DNA of 64,000 nt from a virus. A program made the position numbers and the translations under genes. The stretch lies in IMG/VR virus record IMGVR_UViG_3300050120_000126, positions 1 to 64,000 of that record; one strand, 5' to 3'. Below are positions 25,890-35,444 of this stretch, piece by piece (position 1 is the stretch's first letter; each line of letters opens with the position of its first letter). Under the pieces are notes generated by a model. It was not told the DNA's origin, made no database searches, and saw nothing but the letters and a program-made list of their open reading frames with translations.

Positions 25890-26237
25890 ATGCGCACGTA
25901 CGGAAGAGTCTATAACCAACTGGATGGCACCTATAAATGGGTTGAAGTGTCGACCGATGTAAATGGCCATAACGACTATGTTTGGCTGACGACGTTGGTG
26001 CAGTGTTTGAAATTGAATCTGAATGAATCGCCGTTTTACGCTAATTATGGGATTCCTGCGCAGCCATCGGTAATCACGCAGATTTTCCCCGATTTTTATG
26101 TCAATCAAACGCAGACGCAATTTGCAAAATATTTCGCCAGTTTGATTGTTTCGAAAATTAGCTCGCCGACACCAACGTATCGAATCAACGCTATTACCAA
26201 CCAGGGAACGACCGTAGCAGCCGATATCCCAGTTTAA
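25890..26237 (+). CDS. Baseplate wedge protein, gp25-like position
   Basis: 115 residues between spike and gpJ, the place of the gp25/gpW-type wedge. DYVWLTTLVQCLKLNLNESPF and the RINAITNQGTTVAADIPV end are compatible with that fold. Followed by a terminator. Confidence 0.6.
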   Translation: MRTYGRVYNQLDGTYKWVEVSTDVNGHNDYVWLTTLVQCLKLNLNESPFYANYGIPAQPSVITQIFPDFYVNQTQTQFAKYFASLIVSKISSPTPTYRINAITNQGTTVAADIPV

Positions 26238-26256
26238 TTTCTCAAACATTTAATAA

Positions 26257-26289
26257 GGCCGCGAACAGCAATGTTCAGCGGCCTTTTTT
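26257..26289 (+). terminator. Intrinsic terminator
   Basis: GGCCGC-GAACA-gcaa-TGTTC-a-GCGGCC with TTTTTT. Confidence 0.8.
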
Positions 26290-26310
26290 ATTCCCAATTC
26301 ACTGGTAGAT

Positions 26311-27747
26311 ATGCCGACTCCATTAGCCTTAAATATGACGGCCACTGGGCCGCAGCCGCAGTCACCGCAGGATTTGAACGCGCAGTTGATCGCACTGGCG
26401 ACAGAATTGGCACCGGGCCTGACTGCTAATTTGCCCGGCTCATTGGTGGAGGACATCTCCAGTACTGATGTGGGCGCGTTGCTGGTATGCGATTCTGCCG
26501 CGGTTGATTTAGTCGACTCGATTACACCGCGCGCAGCGAATCTTTTCATTCTGAACCAACTTGGCCAGATATACCTTGGCGCCGTCAATGGTGTGCAAGG
26601 GGCGGCCACGAACAATAGCGTCAACGTCGTGTTTTCAGGGCCGCCAGGCTTTGTAATCGCCGTCGGGTTCACGGTATCGGATGGCAGTCATCAATACACC
26701 GTTGAGGATGGCGGCATTATTGGCAGCGGCGGTACGAGTCAGCCTTTATTCTGTCTGGCATCATTAAGCGGCTCATGGGTTATTTCGCCGGGATCTGTAA
26801 CGCAGGTTATTACCTCCGTTCCTTCCGGCATCGCAATTAGCGTAACCAATCCGCTAGCCGGCACGATAGGACTGGGAGCGGAAGCCGAGGAAGCATATCG
26901 CGTTCGGATATTGATGGCCGGCATAGCTTCCGCGCAGGGCATGGCGACATTCCTGAAGACGCTGCTCATCGCAATACCGGGCGTTCAGCCAAGGCTCGTA
27001 TCGGTTCGGCAGATTACTGGCGGTGGATGGGAAGTGATTTGCGGTGGCGGCGATCCCTATTTCGTTGCCTACGCAATATATTCGGGTTTATTCGACATTT
27101 CAACCTTGATTGGCTCGGTGCTGCATGTGACCGGTATTACGGTTGCCAATCCGGGCGTCGTGACGACAGATTTAAATCATGGGTTCACGACTGGGCAGGT
27201 AATTAATATCACCGGTGTAGTCGGCATGACAGCGGTGAATAATACGCCTTTGACTGTAACGGTCATTTCTCAAAAATCGTTCAGCATCGGCAGTACAGTC
27301 GGGTTTGCGGCCTATGTTAGCGGCGGTGTGATTACCCCGAATCTGCGTAATCAAGAAGTGACCATTAACGACTATCCAGACAAGTATTTAATTCCGTTTG
27401 TTTTGCCGCCGCAGCAGATCGTGACGATTTCTCTTACATGGAATACCTCGGCGACAAATTTCATATCTGCTGCGGCGGTCGCCCAGCTCGGCGTGCCGGC
27501 GCTGGTGAATTACGTGAACAACGTTCCGGCCGGCGTCCCGATGAATTTATTTGAATTGCAAAATGCTTTTCAGTTGGCAGTCGTGTCGATCATTCCGACC
27601 GAACTCTTAACGCGCATGATCTTTGCAGTCTCAATCAATGGCATCGGTGTTTCTCCAGATGCAGGAACCGGCATTATCCCTGGCGATCCCGAATCCTATT
27701 TCTTCACAAATACTTCCGGTACGGGTATTTCGATTGTTCAAGGCTAA
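26311..27747 (+). CDS. Baseplate J-like protein
   Basis: 478 residues. ITPRAANLFILNQLGQIYLG at ~70, the AEEAYRVRILMAGIASAQGMA segment at ~195 and a YPDKYLIPFVLPPQQIV motif are gpJ hallmarks. Residues ~270-345 are another inserted FCCH-like barrel (GVVTTDLNHGFTTGQVINI; MTAVNNTPLTVTVI; SFSIGS). gpJ forms the baseplate wedge with the next protein. Confidence 0.85.
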   Translation: MPTPLALNMTATGPQPQSPQDLNAQLIALATELAPGLTANLPGSLVEDISSTDVGALLVCDSAAVDLVDSITPRAANLFILNQLGQIYLGAVNGVQGAATNNSVNVVFSGPPGFVIAVGFTVSDGSHQYTVEDGGIIGSGGTSQPLFCLASLSGSWVISPGSVTQVITSVPSGIAISVTNPLAGTIGLGAEAEEAYRVRILMAGIASAQGMATFLKTLLIAIPGVQPRLVSVRQITGGGWEVICGGGDPYFVAYAIYSGLFDISTLIGSVLHVTGITVANPGVVTTDLNHGFTTGQVINITGVVGMTAVNNTPLTVTVISQKSFSIGSTVGFAAYVSGGVITPNLRNQEVTINDYPDKYLIPFVLPPQQIVTISLTWNTSATNFISAAAVAQLGVPALVNYVNNVPAGVPMNLFELQNAFQLAVVSIIPTELLTRMIFAVSINGIGVSPDAGTGIIPGDPESYFFTNTSGTGISIVQG

Positions 27748-27750
27748 GGC

Positions 27751-28449
27751 ATGCTGGCCAACATAATTCCGTCGTATTTGTATGTCGAATACAACGATGA
27801 CGACGACTTGCAAGCGCTTGTCACGGCATTTAATACCTCTGCCCAGGAATATGTCACTTGGTTCAATCAAGTCGGCCTGCCGATCTATACCGGCCCGCTG
27901 ATTGTCGGAGACTTGCTCGATTGGGTAGCGGAGGGCTTATACGGAATCAAGCGCACGCCGCTGCCTGGTGGTAATGACCAAAAAATTGGGATGTACGGGA
28001 CGATTCCATATGGCACGCGTCCCTTTGCGACTTTCAAGGTACTCGATCCAAAAGTCTATTACCTGACGAACGACGATATTTTCAAACGGATCATCACCTG
28101 GGCCTTTTTTAAAGGCGACGGCAAGGTATTCAATATTCGATGGTTGAAGCGCCGAATAATGCGCTTCCTCAATGGAGTGAACGGCGTTGATTTCAATATC
28201 GACCAGACGTATCAAATCAGCGTTTCGTTTGGTACGGGCAATCAAGTCAATATCGGAGTTCTTTCGAAGACAGCGACATTTGTTGGCGGCTCGTTTGGCG
28301 CGACGCCATATGGTGTGCTTCCCTATGGGGCGTCAAAGTTAAAAATCACACCGTTTCCTGCATTTCAATTTGCTCCAATTTTGAAAGCCGCTATTGAATC
28401 TGGCGCGCTAGAACTACCGTTTCAATACACATACGTTGTAGATATTTGA
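27751..28449 (+). CDS. Baseplate protein, gpI-like position
   Basis: 232 residues. The acidic start (SYLYVEYNDDDDLQALVTAFN) and GDLLDWVAEGLYGIKR match proteins that follow gpJ and link wedge to fibre. The terminator after it ends the baseplate block. Confidence 0.7.
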   Translation: MLANIIPSYLYVEYNDDDDLQALVTAFNTSAQEYVTWFNQVGLPIYTGPLIVGDLLDWVAEGLYGIKRTPLPGGNDQKIGMYGTIPYGTRPFATFKVLDPKVYYLTNDDIFKRIITWAFFKGDGKVFNIRWLKRRIMRFLNGVNGVDFNIDQTYQISVSFGTGNQVNIGVLSKTATFVGGSFGATPYGVLPYGASKLKITPFPAFQFAPILKAAIESGALELPFQYTYVVDI

Positions 28450-28468
28450 TTTAAAAATCACCCCTGAG

Positions 28469-28503
28469 AACCCGCCAACAGAAATGTTCGACGGGTTTTT
28501 TAT
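28469..28503 (+). terminator. Intrinsic terminator
   Basis: AACCCG/CGGGTT outer stem with AACA/TGTT inside, then TTTTT. Confidence 0.75.
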
Positions 28504-28534
28504 TGCAAAAAAATAAGTCTTCATTCGAGGAAAT

Positions 28535-29782
28535 ATGGCGCTCACGCAAATATTTGCCAACCAGGCGAACACCACATTGGCCGGTGCGATCACCAATACG
28601 GCACTGACCGCCAACCTTGCGCCGGGATCTGGCGTTTTATTTCCATCCCCAGGTGTCGGTCAATACTTCACGATGATCTTCAATGACGTCGCTACCAATC
28701 TTTCTTACGAGGAAGTCTGGGTAACAAACGTCACCGGTGATACGATCACGATGATTCGGGCGCAGGAAGGGTCTACGGCAAAAGCCTGGGATGCTGGTGA
28801 CATTGCTTTTAATGGCATGACGGCCGGCACCGCGAATTCATTTAGTCAAATTGCCTCGTCTCAAAGCAATGCCTTCAATTACGGCATAGATATTGGATCG
28901 GCTAATGCTTACATTGTTTCGTTCACGCCGGCTGTTACCACTGCAACAGATGGGATGCCGATCTGGTTTAAAGTCAAAACGAGCAATACAGGTGCTTCAA
29001 CGCTGACATTGAATGGACTTTCCGCGATACCGCTGATCGGTCTGTCGGATGCGCCACTACAAGGTGGCGAACTTATTGCCAATGGAACTGCCTTGGCAGT
29101 CTATAACGCTGCGACATCGTCAGCCGTATTGATTGCCTGCACTGGAGGCGCCAGCCAGGTAGCAAATGCGACGAAATCATTGCATGCCATCAATATGGCG
29201 ACTGCCGATGCGCGATACGCTCCAATCAATCAGGCAAAAATACCAGGCACGTATGTTTTTCCGGCGGGATCGACAGCGCCAACCGGCTCCCTAGTTTGTC
29301 CAATCGCTCCGACTAATATTTCACGTACAACGTACGCCAATTTATTTGCTGCAATAGGAACGATCTGGGGTGCTGGTGACGGCAGCACCACATTCGGCAT
29401 GCCGTGGTTCGCAGCAGATACGCCGCTTGTGCAGGCCAATGGAAACGTCGGAACAACTACGGCCGGCGCCGCTAATGCCCACTTACATGCGGTAAGCATT
29501 ACATCTGGAACTGAAAACGCTTTCCATACCCATCCGGTCACTGATCCAGAGCATGAGCACGTGCTGGAACTGGCGAATAACAATAATTCGAACCCTGGCG
29601 CTGGCGCTCCAGGGTTCCCGCTTGCTGGTGGCGATTCAACGAGTCCTGCTCCTACCGGAATATCTTTGGGTGCTGAATCCACCACCCATGGTCACTTGGT
29701 ATCGGGGAATACAGCGAACTCCGCTGGTAGCGCAAACAACATGCCGGCCGGTACTCGCAGCCTGATTTGTGTCTGGTACTAA
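28535..29782 (+). CDS. Tail fibre protein with collar domain
   Basis: 415 residues. The N-terminal third is a baseplate-attachment region rich in Ala/Thr; YAPINQAKIPGTYVFPAGS marks the middle. The end holds a tail-collar domain: GDGSTTFGMPW, several His pairs (HLHAVSI; HTHPV; HEHVLEL) and a RSLICVWY terminus. It is the likely receptor-contacting fibre. It has no DGR variable repeat. Confidence 0.8.
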   Translation: MALTQIFANQANTTLAGAITNTALTANLAPGSGVLFPSPGVGQYFTMIFNDVATNLSYEEVWVTNVTGDTITMIRAQEGSTAKAWDAGDIAFNGMTAGTANSFSQIASSQSNAFNYGIDIGSANAYIVSFTPAVTTATDGMPIWFKVKTSNTGASTLTLNGLSAIPLIGLSDAPLQGGELIANGTALAVYNAATSSAVLIACTGGASQVANATKSLHAINMATADARYAPINQAKIPGTYVFPAGSTAPTGSLVCPIAPTNISRTTYANLFAAIGTIWGAGDGSTTFGMPWFAADTPLVQANGNVGTTTAGAANAHLHAVSITSGTENAFHTHPVTDPEHEHVLELANNNNSNPGAGAPGFPLAGGDSTSPAPTGISLGAESTTHGHLVSGNTANSAGSANNMPAGTRSLICVWY

Positions 29783-29790
29783 GGAAAATT

Positions 29791-30378
29791 ATGAATACTA
29801 AAACCGTTTATTTGTTCGATCCGATTTCATTTCAATATATCGGACCATATGCAGCGCAAGAGTCACCAGAAGAACCGGGGAAATTTATTGAGCCAGTTTC
29901 CTCAACTGGAATAGTTGTTCCTGAATTTGATCCGACAGCATCGATCTGCACATTTCATCCTGCAACGCAAACATGGGTTATTGCAGCGATTCCGGCGGCG
30001 CCAGTCGAACCAGACCCACCAGTCGTGCCGCCGACACCGGCCGAAGTAATCGCATTAGCCGTGCGCTCGGCTTTCGCTGCCGGACTGACTGTGCGAAGCA
30101 CTGCAACGCCCGCTATCAATGGCACATATCCGCTGGACGAAGCGACGCAAAACAAGATCATGGCGCTCGTTCTGTTCACGCAGATGAATAATGATTTCCC
30201 TGGCGGCGCTTCCGTTTATCCAATGCCCGATATCTCCGGAGCAATGCATATCTTTCCAAGTATCGCGGTATTCGATGTCTGGTCGACAGCGATTGCAAAT
30301 CATGTCGCCGCGATTGATCTGTACGGCGCATCTTTGCCTGGCGCCGTTCTACCCGCACCGAATATCACTATCGCATAA
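29791..30378 (+). CDS. Tail fibre assembly protein
   Basis: 195 residues from ATG 29791 (AGGAAAA upstream); the longer frame from 29767 overlaps the fibre gene. N-terminal FDPISFQYIGPYAAQESP, a proline-rich linker (PAAPVEPDPPVVPPTPAE) and a helical end fit the DUF4376-type chaperones that follow fibre genes. Confidence 0.7.
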   Translation: MNTKTVYLFDPISFQYIGPYAAQESPEEPGKFIEPVSSTGIVVPEFDPTASICTFHPATQTWVIAAIPAAPVEPDPPVVPPTPAEVIALAVRSAFAAGLTVRSTATPAINGTYPLDEATQNKIMALVLFTQMNNDFPGGASVYPMPDISGAMHIFPSIAVFDVWSTAIANHVAAIDLYGASLPGAVLPAPNITIA

Positions 30379-30398
30379 CAAAAAACCAATTCCAGCAG

Positions 30399-30458
30399 AG
30401 CGACCTTCGGGTCGCTTTTTTATTCCCCGCAATGGCCGCCTCTTTGGCGGCTTTTTTA
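30399..30458 (+). terminator. Two tandem intrinsic terminators
   Basis: 30399-30422: AGCGACC-ttcg-GGTCGCT with TTTTT. 30435-30458: GCCGCC...GGCGGC with TTTTTT. Confidence 0.85.
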
Positions 30459-30483
30459 TTTCAAAACCAAATAGGAATACATC

Positions 30484-30942
30484 ATGGCCAAAGGCGACGT
30501 ACATTTTTTTGCATCGTTTGTTCAAAAATCCCAAGCGGGCGTTTCGTTTAATTTGACGTCCGATGCATTGAAGCTCGGCATCGTCAACAATACCATCGTG
30601 CCGACTGCATCGACTGCCGACCCTCGCTGGGGTACGGGCGGCACTACCAACTTTCTTGCCAATCAGGTCGCGCTGGCCACTGGCTATTCCGGCCCGATCG
30701 CACTGACATCGCAAGCATTCACGCAGACCGGTGCGGTAGTCACATTAACCGCGGCGAATGTCGTAGTTGCACAAGATGCATCCGGCTTCACCAACGGCTA
30801 CTACGGCATTTTGTACGACTCGACCACGGTCGGAAATTATGCCATTGGCTTCGTCGATCTGGGCGGTCCTGTTTCCATCGTATCCGGCCCACTGAATATC
30901 AACTGGAACGTCGCCGGTATCGGCACGGAAACAGCCTCGTAA
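30484..30942 (+). CDS. Virion-associated protein upstream of the spike module
   Basis: 152 residues. Starts MAKGDVHFFASFVQKSQAGV and is beta-rich with Thr/Val/Gly repeats, ending INWNVAGIGTETAS. Similar proteins lie next to fibre/adaptor genes in related phages. Function unknown. Confidence 0.55.
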   Translation: MAKGDVHFFASFVQKSQAGVSFNLTSDALKLGIVNNTIVPTASTADPRWGTGGTTNFLANQVALATGYSGPIALTSQAFTQTGAVVTLTAANVVVAQDASGFTNGYYGILYDSTTVGNYAIGFVDLGGPVSIVSGPLNINWNVAGIGTETAS

Positions 30943-30953
30943 TACCTCCATTG

Positions 30954-30980
30954 GCGGGCGCTTAGGTGCTCGCTTTTTTT
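30954..30980 (+). terminator. Intrinsic terminator
   Basis: An 8-bp stem including two G-T pairs (GCGGGCGC with GGTGCTCGC) followed by TTTTTTT. Confidence 0.6.
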
Positions 30981-31002
30981 CGTCAAATCATTTGGAGGCG
31001 TC

Positions 31003-31362
31003 ATGGCCGCAACAAAATCACAAACAACTTGTATCGCCACAGGAACATCGAATGCCGCTGGCGCTACGACTACCGGTACAGTCGTCAATCTCACCACTAC
31101 GTATAGTGCGACGGTGACGGTAAAGTTGACCAACGGCGCAACTGCGCCGACGGTGCCAGGCAAGGCGCTCGTCTATATTTCTGGTGATAACGTCGATTTC
31201 AACCTGTTCCAAACGCTCACTGGCGATACGGTTAATAGCAGTTTTTATAACTGGGATGTAACTTTGCCACCGGCAGCGGCATATTGTCGTGTTGACCTGA
31301 CCGGCAACACGGGTCAAGCCATTACTGGCGAAGCATTGGTTTTAGCCATAACCGGCATCTAG
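31003..31362 (+). CDS. Small beta-rich virion-like protein
   Basis: 119 residues, GGAGG before the ATG. Thr/Ala/Val-rich beta strands (TTYSATVTVKLTNGATAP; GKALVYISGDNVDFNLFQ) suggest a discoidin-like or fibre-attached sandwich. The next gene starts two bases later. Function unknown. Confidence 0.5.
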   Translation: MAATKSQTTCIATGTSNAAGATTTGTVVNLTTTYSATVTVKLTNGATAPTVPGKALVYISGDNVDFNLFQTLTGDTVNSSFYNWDVTLPPAAAYCRVDLTGNTGQAITGEALVLAITGI

Positions 31363-31363
31363 C

Positions 31364-33913
31364 ATGGGCGCAATTTCCCCGCGGATTCAGCCGCAGGGAC
31401 TTCAACAGATTGATTATCTCAATCCGCTTGCGGCTATGTTCTGGCTGCCGAGTGGAAATCAATTCTACGAAGTCCATACCAAAAAGCCATGTTTCCGTGC
31501 GGCCGGCTCAAAAGCGATCGGCCCAGCGCCAGCCGGTGTAGGGCAAGCGTTCGTTGCTGATGGCGCGACCTCGTTTGCCGTCGCCACACCGGTAACACTC
31601 ACTGGATCTTTCACGATATCGATTCTCGCAGCGTCGTCTGCGAGTACCGCATCGATGGCGCTTGGCGATACCACATCGTCAAACAATTTTCTATGGATTG
31701 ATGATGGTAGTTCCGAGGGGCGCTGGCGCATAAGCGGAGGCGATTTCCCGTTTACAAATAGCAATTTCACTGCCATGGCGGTTTATACCGTGTCAGTGTT
31801 GCCGCCTGCGAATGGTGGCAGCTATCAGATCATCATGTACAAAAATGGTGTTCAGGTCGGAGTAGGCAGTTCCGGTACCGTTCCAAGTTTTGTATTTAAT
31901 ACCATCGGAGACGGCTTCACGGCTGGATCATTCCGAATGGCGACCGGCGGTTTTATCGCTGGTGTTTATGCGCATCCAACGCATGGCATGACAGCGACCG
32001 AAGTTGCGGATCATGCGGCTAATTTCTTCGGTACGCTACAGGAAGATTCTTATAGCCTATCGAGCTTTTTGAAATCGCCTGCAAGTACCATTTCGGCTTC
32101 GCTCGGAATCGAAACCAGTGCTGGCCTCCCAGCATCGATCGGCTCTGCAACAACGATTGCCGCATCGGTTGCCACGGTATTCGACGCAGGTCTGAGTGCG
32201 TCTATCACGGCCGCGACGATCACGATCACGTCGCCTACGCAATATCAGTGTTTTCAACAGAACGTTGCGACACATACTGCCAACTTTACGATATCCGGTA
32301 CATATACCGGCACGCCGACCAGCATTCAGGCAAGTTTCAATGGCAGCGCATGGCAGACCATCAGCGCATCACCGACCGGAGGTAATTATTCCGGGACATT
32401 CACCGGTGCAGCGCGGGGGCAAGGTACGCTTTCCGTACGATTTTCGAATGATACAAGCACCAATTCAGCGGTAACGTTAATCACCGTTGGCGACGGTATT
32501 TTGGTCTACGGCCAAAGTAATAATGTTGGGCATGCCGTCCAGTACGTCCCGCCATCGAACGCCGTTTTTCAGGCAATGGAATACAACGTACTTGGCAATT
32601 TCACGCCGCTTTTTGAATCGGCATCGACGGGATTGCAATTCAGCGATCGGTTCACGACTAGCGGCGCCGGGCCGAGTGCTCAATGTTCAGCTATGAATCA
32701 AAGTACGGTCGATGGTCAGGGTTCATACTTTGGCGCACTGGCCACGCTGATTATGGCAACCGGAACACCGGTGTTTTTCATTCCTTGCGCCGTGGGAAGT
32801 ACACTAGTGTCTGACTGGCAGCCAGGTACGGTCCATAACAATCCAGCAACCCTTTATGGCGCCGCTGTTACTCGCGCACTACTGCACCCCTGTCGATATG
32901 CTGTTTGGTGGCAAGGTGAAAGTGATGCTACTGCCGGCACGTCGACAGCCACATACATTTCGCTGTTGAACAACGTAGTTAATAATTTCTTTGCAGACAC
33001 CGGCCTTAAAACTGTCGTCTATCAAATTAACTATGCTGGTGGCGCGTATTGCACATTGGCTCAATACAACACAATCGTTGCTGGGCAGCAGAATGTTCAA
33101 CTGACAAATGCAAACGCATGTGTCGGCCCGAATATGAATGGCCTTTGGACAGGAAATGTCCATTACCAAACATCAGCCGATATCGCTGCAGTTTCACAGA
33201 CAGCTTTCAATGTATTGGGGGCGCTGTTCTATGGCGGAACCGAATTCATTACGAATTCGCCAGGACAGGTAACTGATGTCGGGCAGGGCGCATCAATCAA
33301 TGTCATACCAACGACGGTATCAGCATCTACCGGCATTGAAATTGCTGCCGGCCTACCGGCAATGGTTAGTTTTACCAATACGATTAACTCCGCATTGGGC
33401 TTGGTTTTAGACGCTGGGCTAGGGGCATCTATCGTCTTGCCGACCGTAGTCGCATCAGCAATCGGCCAAATAGTCGATGCAGGACTTGAAGCAACGATAG
33501 TTGATACGCCATTTGCCGGCACTGTTGTTAATGCATCCGTAGGTTCGGTTACGTTCCTCGGCCTGCCATTTACTCAGCAACCCTATACAGCTCCGCCATC
33601 AAACCGCACCTATGTCGTTGATAGTCGATCGAGAATCCCGATTTTCGACAAATCGCCATTGGCGGACTTAGATTATGCGTTTGACTGGACGGCGTATTTG
33701 GCCGAAGTGTCAGATTCATTCTCTGGCACGCCGACCATTGCGGTTTCGGATGGACTGACGCTGCAAGCCGGGCCTGCTGTTCACGGTGGAAAAGTCGTTT
33801 TCTGGCTAGAGGGAGGTACAGCGGGCGTCTATTATTTTGTCACTTGCACTATTTCTACCCAGGGAGGGCGAATAGATAGTCGCGTAATAAAAGTATGGTG
33901 CCACGTTATTTAA
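31364..33913 (+). CDS. Tail spike/fibre with SASA-type carbohydrate esterase domain
   Basis: 849 residues. Residues ~60-220 look like a LamG-type sandwich. Residues ~380-640 form an SGNH/SASA esterase: GQSNNVGH near 383 (nucleophile Ser), WWQGESD near 515, GNVHY near 596. The esterase is flanked on both sides by short repeats of the form ASxGIExxAGLPA and DAGLxASI. The C-terminal ~100 residues (RSRIPIFDKSPLADLDY; WLEGGTAGVYYFVTC) are a fibre end or adaptor. It probably deacetylates surface polysaccharide during adsorption. Confidence 0.75.
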   Translation: MGAISPRIQPQGLQQIDYLNPLAAMFWLPSGNQFYEVHTKKPCFRAAGSKAIGPAPAGVGQAFVADGATSFAVATPVTLTGSFTISILAASSASTASMALGDTTSSNNFLWIDDGSSEGRWRISGGDFPFTNSNFTAMAVYTVSVLPPANGGSYQIIMYKNGVQVGVGSSGTVPSFVFNTIGDGFTAGSFRMATGGFIAGVYAHPTHGMTATEVADHAANFFGTLQEDSYSLSSFLKSPASTISASLGIETSAGLPASIGSATTIAASVATVFDAGLSASITAATITITSPTQYQCFQQNVATHTANFTISGTYTGTPTSIQASFNGSAWQTISASPTGGNYSGTFTGAARGQGTLSVRFSNDTSTNSAVTLITVGDGILVYGQSNNVGHAVQYVPPSNAVFQAMEYNVLGNFTPLFESASTGLQFSDRFTTSGAGPSAQCSAMNQSTVDGQGSYFGALATLIMATGTPVFFIPCAVGSTLVSDWQPGTVHNNPATLYGAAVTRALLHPCRYAVWWQGESDATAGTSTATYISLLNNVVNNFFADTGLKTVVYQINYAGGAYCTLAQYNTIVAGQQNVQLTNANACVGPNMNGLWTGNVHYQTSADIAAVSQTAFNVLGALFYGGTEFITNSPGQVTDVGQGASINVIPTTVSASTGIEIAAGLPAMVSFTNTINSALGLVLDAGLGASIVLPTVVASAIGQIVDAGLEATIVDTPFAGTVVNASVGSVTFLGLPFTQQPYTAPPSNRTYVVDSRSRIPIFDKSPLADLDYAFDWTAYLAEVSDSFSGTPTIAVSDGLTLQAGPAVHGGKVVFWLEGGTAGVYYFVTCTISTQGGRIDSRVIKVWCHVI

Positions 33914-33926
33914 TTGAAATCGGTCA

Positions 33927-33950
33927 AGCCACCTTCGGGTGGCTTTTTTA
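33927..33950 (+). terminator. Intrinsic terminator
   Basis: AGCCACC-ttcg-GGTGGCT with TTTTTT. Confidence 0.85.
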
Positions 33951-33964
33951 CGTCTGAGGAATTT

Positions 33965-34546
33965 ATGCAAGACACACCGAAAAACGAACATGAATTGAAG
34001 GCAACCTATACCGTCGATCTGTTTTATATCGACGAACCAGAGCCACGGAAGCCGACAGTCGTTTTCGAGCGAATGAAGCGGGCGGCTGATAAGGATGGCG
34101 CCGTATGCGCCATATCCGGCCAGCCGCACCCTCAATACCACCATATCTTTTGCGAGTATGCCGCGCGCGATCAGATCAAATGGGATGTCGTCAAAGGCGT
34201 CGCACTTGGCGTGATCACGCAATTGCCGGTACTTGACCTGGTGACGGATCAACCGATCCCCGGTCAATTCTTCGATGCAAAGAAGAGTTTGCTGTGGAAG
34301 CTCTGCAAGTGGTGTGAAGTCAGTTTTGATATGGATTGGTCGACGTTCGACCCAACCGATCCGACCAGTTTCGTCGATAGCATTCACAACATGCTGCCGC
34401 TGAACGTGAAATTTCACATCCTCAAGGATCACGGTATCCATCTGGTGCCATTCCCTGAGTTTCTGCTGCAGGCGCTGCCACGGAAGGACGGCTTCATTTT
34501 GACGCCAGATGAAGTGGCTGCCGTCGAAAGCGCGGTGGCCGCATGA
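33965..34546 (+). CDS. Hypothetical protein with HH/Cys motif
   Basis: 193 residues from ATG 33965 (TGAGGAATTT upstream). VCAISGQPHPQYHHIF near residue 49 recalls HNH or zinc motifs, but the full HNH pattern is not clear. Overlaps the holin-like gene by ATGA, so it belongs to the lysis transcript. Function unknown. Confidence 0.5.
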   Translation: MQDTPKNEHELKATYTVDLFYIDEPEPRKPTVVFERMKRAADKDGAVCAISGQPHPQYHHIFCEYAARDQIKWDVVKGVALGVITQLPVLDLVTDQPIPGQFFDAKKSLLWKLCKWCEVSFDMDWSTFDPTDPTSFVDSIHNMLPLNVKFHILKDHGIHLVPFPEFLLQALPRKDGFILTPDEVAAVESAVAA

Positions 34547-34824
34547 ATGATTTCGAGCAAATCCGTTTAGTTATCGAATTGGTTGTTGGGTTGTTCGTAA
34601 CGCCGCTGGCGCTGATTTTGTGGTGGATGTATCGACGCCTGGTAGCAGATGTTCGTGAGATTGTGAAGGAATTGTCCGATTTCAAATTGCATGCTTCCGA
34701 AACGTACAGCACGAAAAACGATTTGGGAAAGGCCATCGATCAATTCAGCCGGTCGATCGATGCTGTCTTCGCAAAGCTGGACAAGATCGATGACAAGCTT
34801 TATCAGGGGGCGGCGCGGACATGA
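34543..34824 (+). CDS. Holin-like or i-spanin-like membrane protein
   Basis: 93 residues. One membrane helix at ~8-29 (LVIELVVGLFVTPLALILWW) followed by a charged coiled coil. It overlaps the endolysin start by four bases. Position favours a lysis role; a single helix with a coiled coil is also compatible with an i-spanin. Confidence 0.5.
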   Translation: MNDFEQIRLVIELVVGLFVTPLALILWWMYRRLVADVREIVKELSDFKLHASETYSTKNDLGKAIDQFSRSIDAVFAKLDKIDDKLYQGAART

Positions 34825-35288
34825 GCACCAATCGTACTGCCTTCCTCGATATGATCGCTCACAGCGAGATTGGCGCGGCCCTGCTGGCTGTTTCCGACAA
34901 TGGCTATAACGTCGTTGTCGGTAGCACCGCCAGAAATCCGATCCTGTTTTCATCGTACTCGGATCACCCGCGCCGGCTGGTGCGTTTGAATGCGCATTTA
35001 TCGTCGACGGCTGCCGGCCGGTACCAAGTTCTTGAGCGGTATTTCGACGCTTATAAAAAGCAACTCGATCTGACTGACTTCTCGCCGGCCAATCAGGACA
35101 TTATCGCCATTCAGCAACTACGAGAAAAGGGCGCATTGCCTTTAATTGATGCTGGCCAGTTCGCGGGCGCAGTCACAAAGGCGTCGGCGATCTGGGCATC
35201 GCTGCCTGGAGCGCTATACGGGCAGCACACGAACGACTTAACCGATCTGCAGGCAGTTTATGTGGGTGCTGGCGGCAAGCTCTCGTAA
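34821..35288 (+). CDS. Endolysin, lambda R-like lytic transglycosylase
   Basis: 155 residues that follow lambda R closely: AFLDMIAHSE with catalytic Glu16, YSDHPRRLV, STAAGRYQVLERYFDAY, DFSPANQDIIAIQQLREKGA and WASLPGALYGQ. It cleaves the MurNAc-GlcNAc bond leaving an anhydro end. No signal peptide, so it needs a holin. Confidence 0.92.
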   Translation: MSTNRTAFLDMIAHSEIGAALLAVSDNGYNVVVGSTARNPILFSSYSDHPRRLVRLNAHLSSTAAGRYQVLERYFDAYKKQLDLTDFSPANQDIIAIQQLREKGALPLIDAGQFAGAVTKASAIWASLPGALYGQHTNDLTDLQAVYVGAGGKLS

Positions 35289-35327
35289 CACCAAAACGCA
35301 CCACAAATTATTCCAAAAATTATTCCG

Positions 35328-35357
35328 GCCGCCCATTGAGGCGGCTTTTGCTTTTGT
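35328..35357 (+). terminator. Intrinsic terminator
   Basis: GCCGCC-cattga-GGCGGC followed by TTTTGCTTTTG. Confidence 0.75.
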
Positions 35358-35444
35358 GCTGCGGGTAGGAGGCATCCGATAAGCACGCGTCCTGGGCGTG
35401 TTTCCGCAGCAATTTATTCCAGGGTATTTGCAGGGAGTATCCAA

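Noticed and set aside
28535-29782. Tail fibre as a DGR target
   Set aside because: No segment similar to the template; its end is a collar domain with His pairs.
33965-34546. HNH endonuclease
   Set aside because: A His-His and Cys pair are present, but the full HNH pattern and spacing are not convincing.
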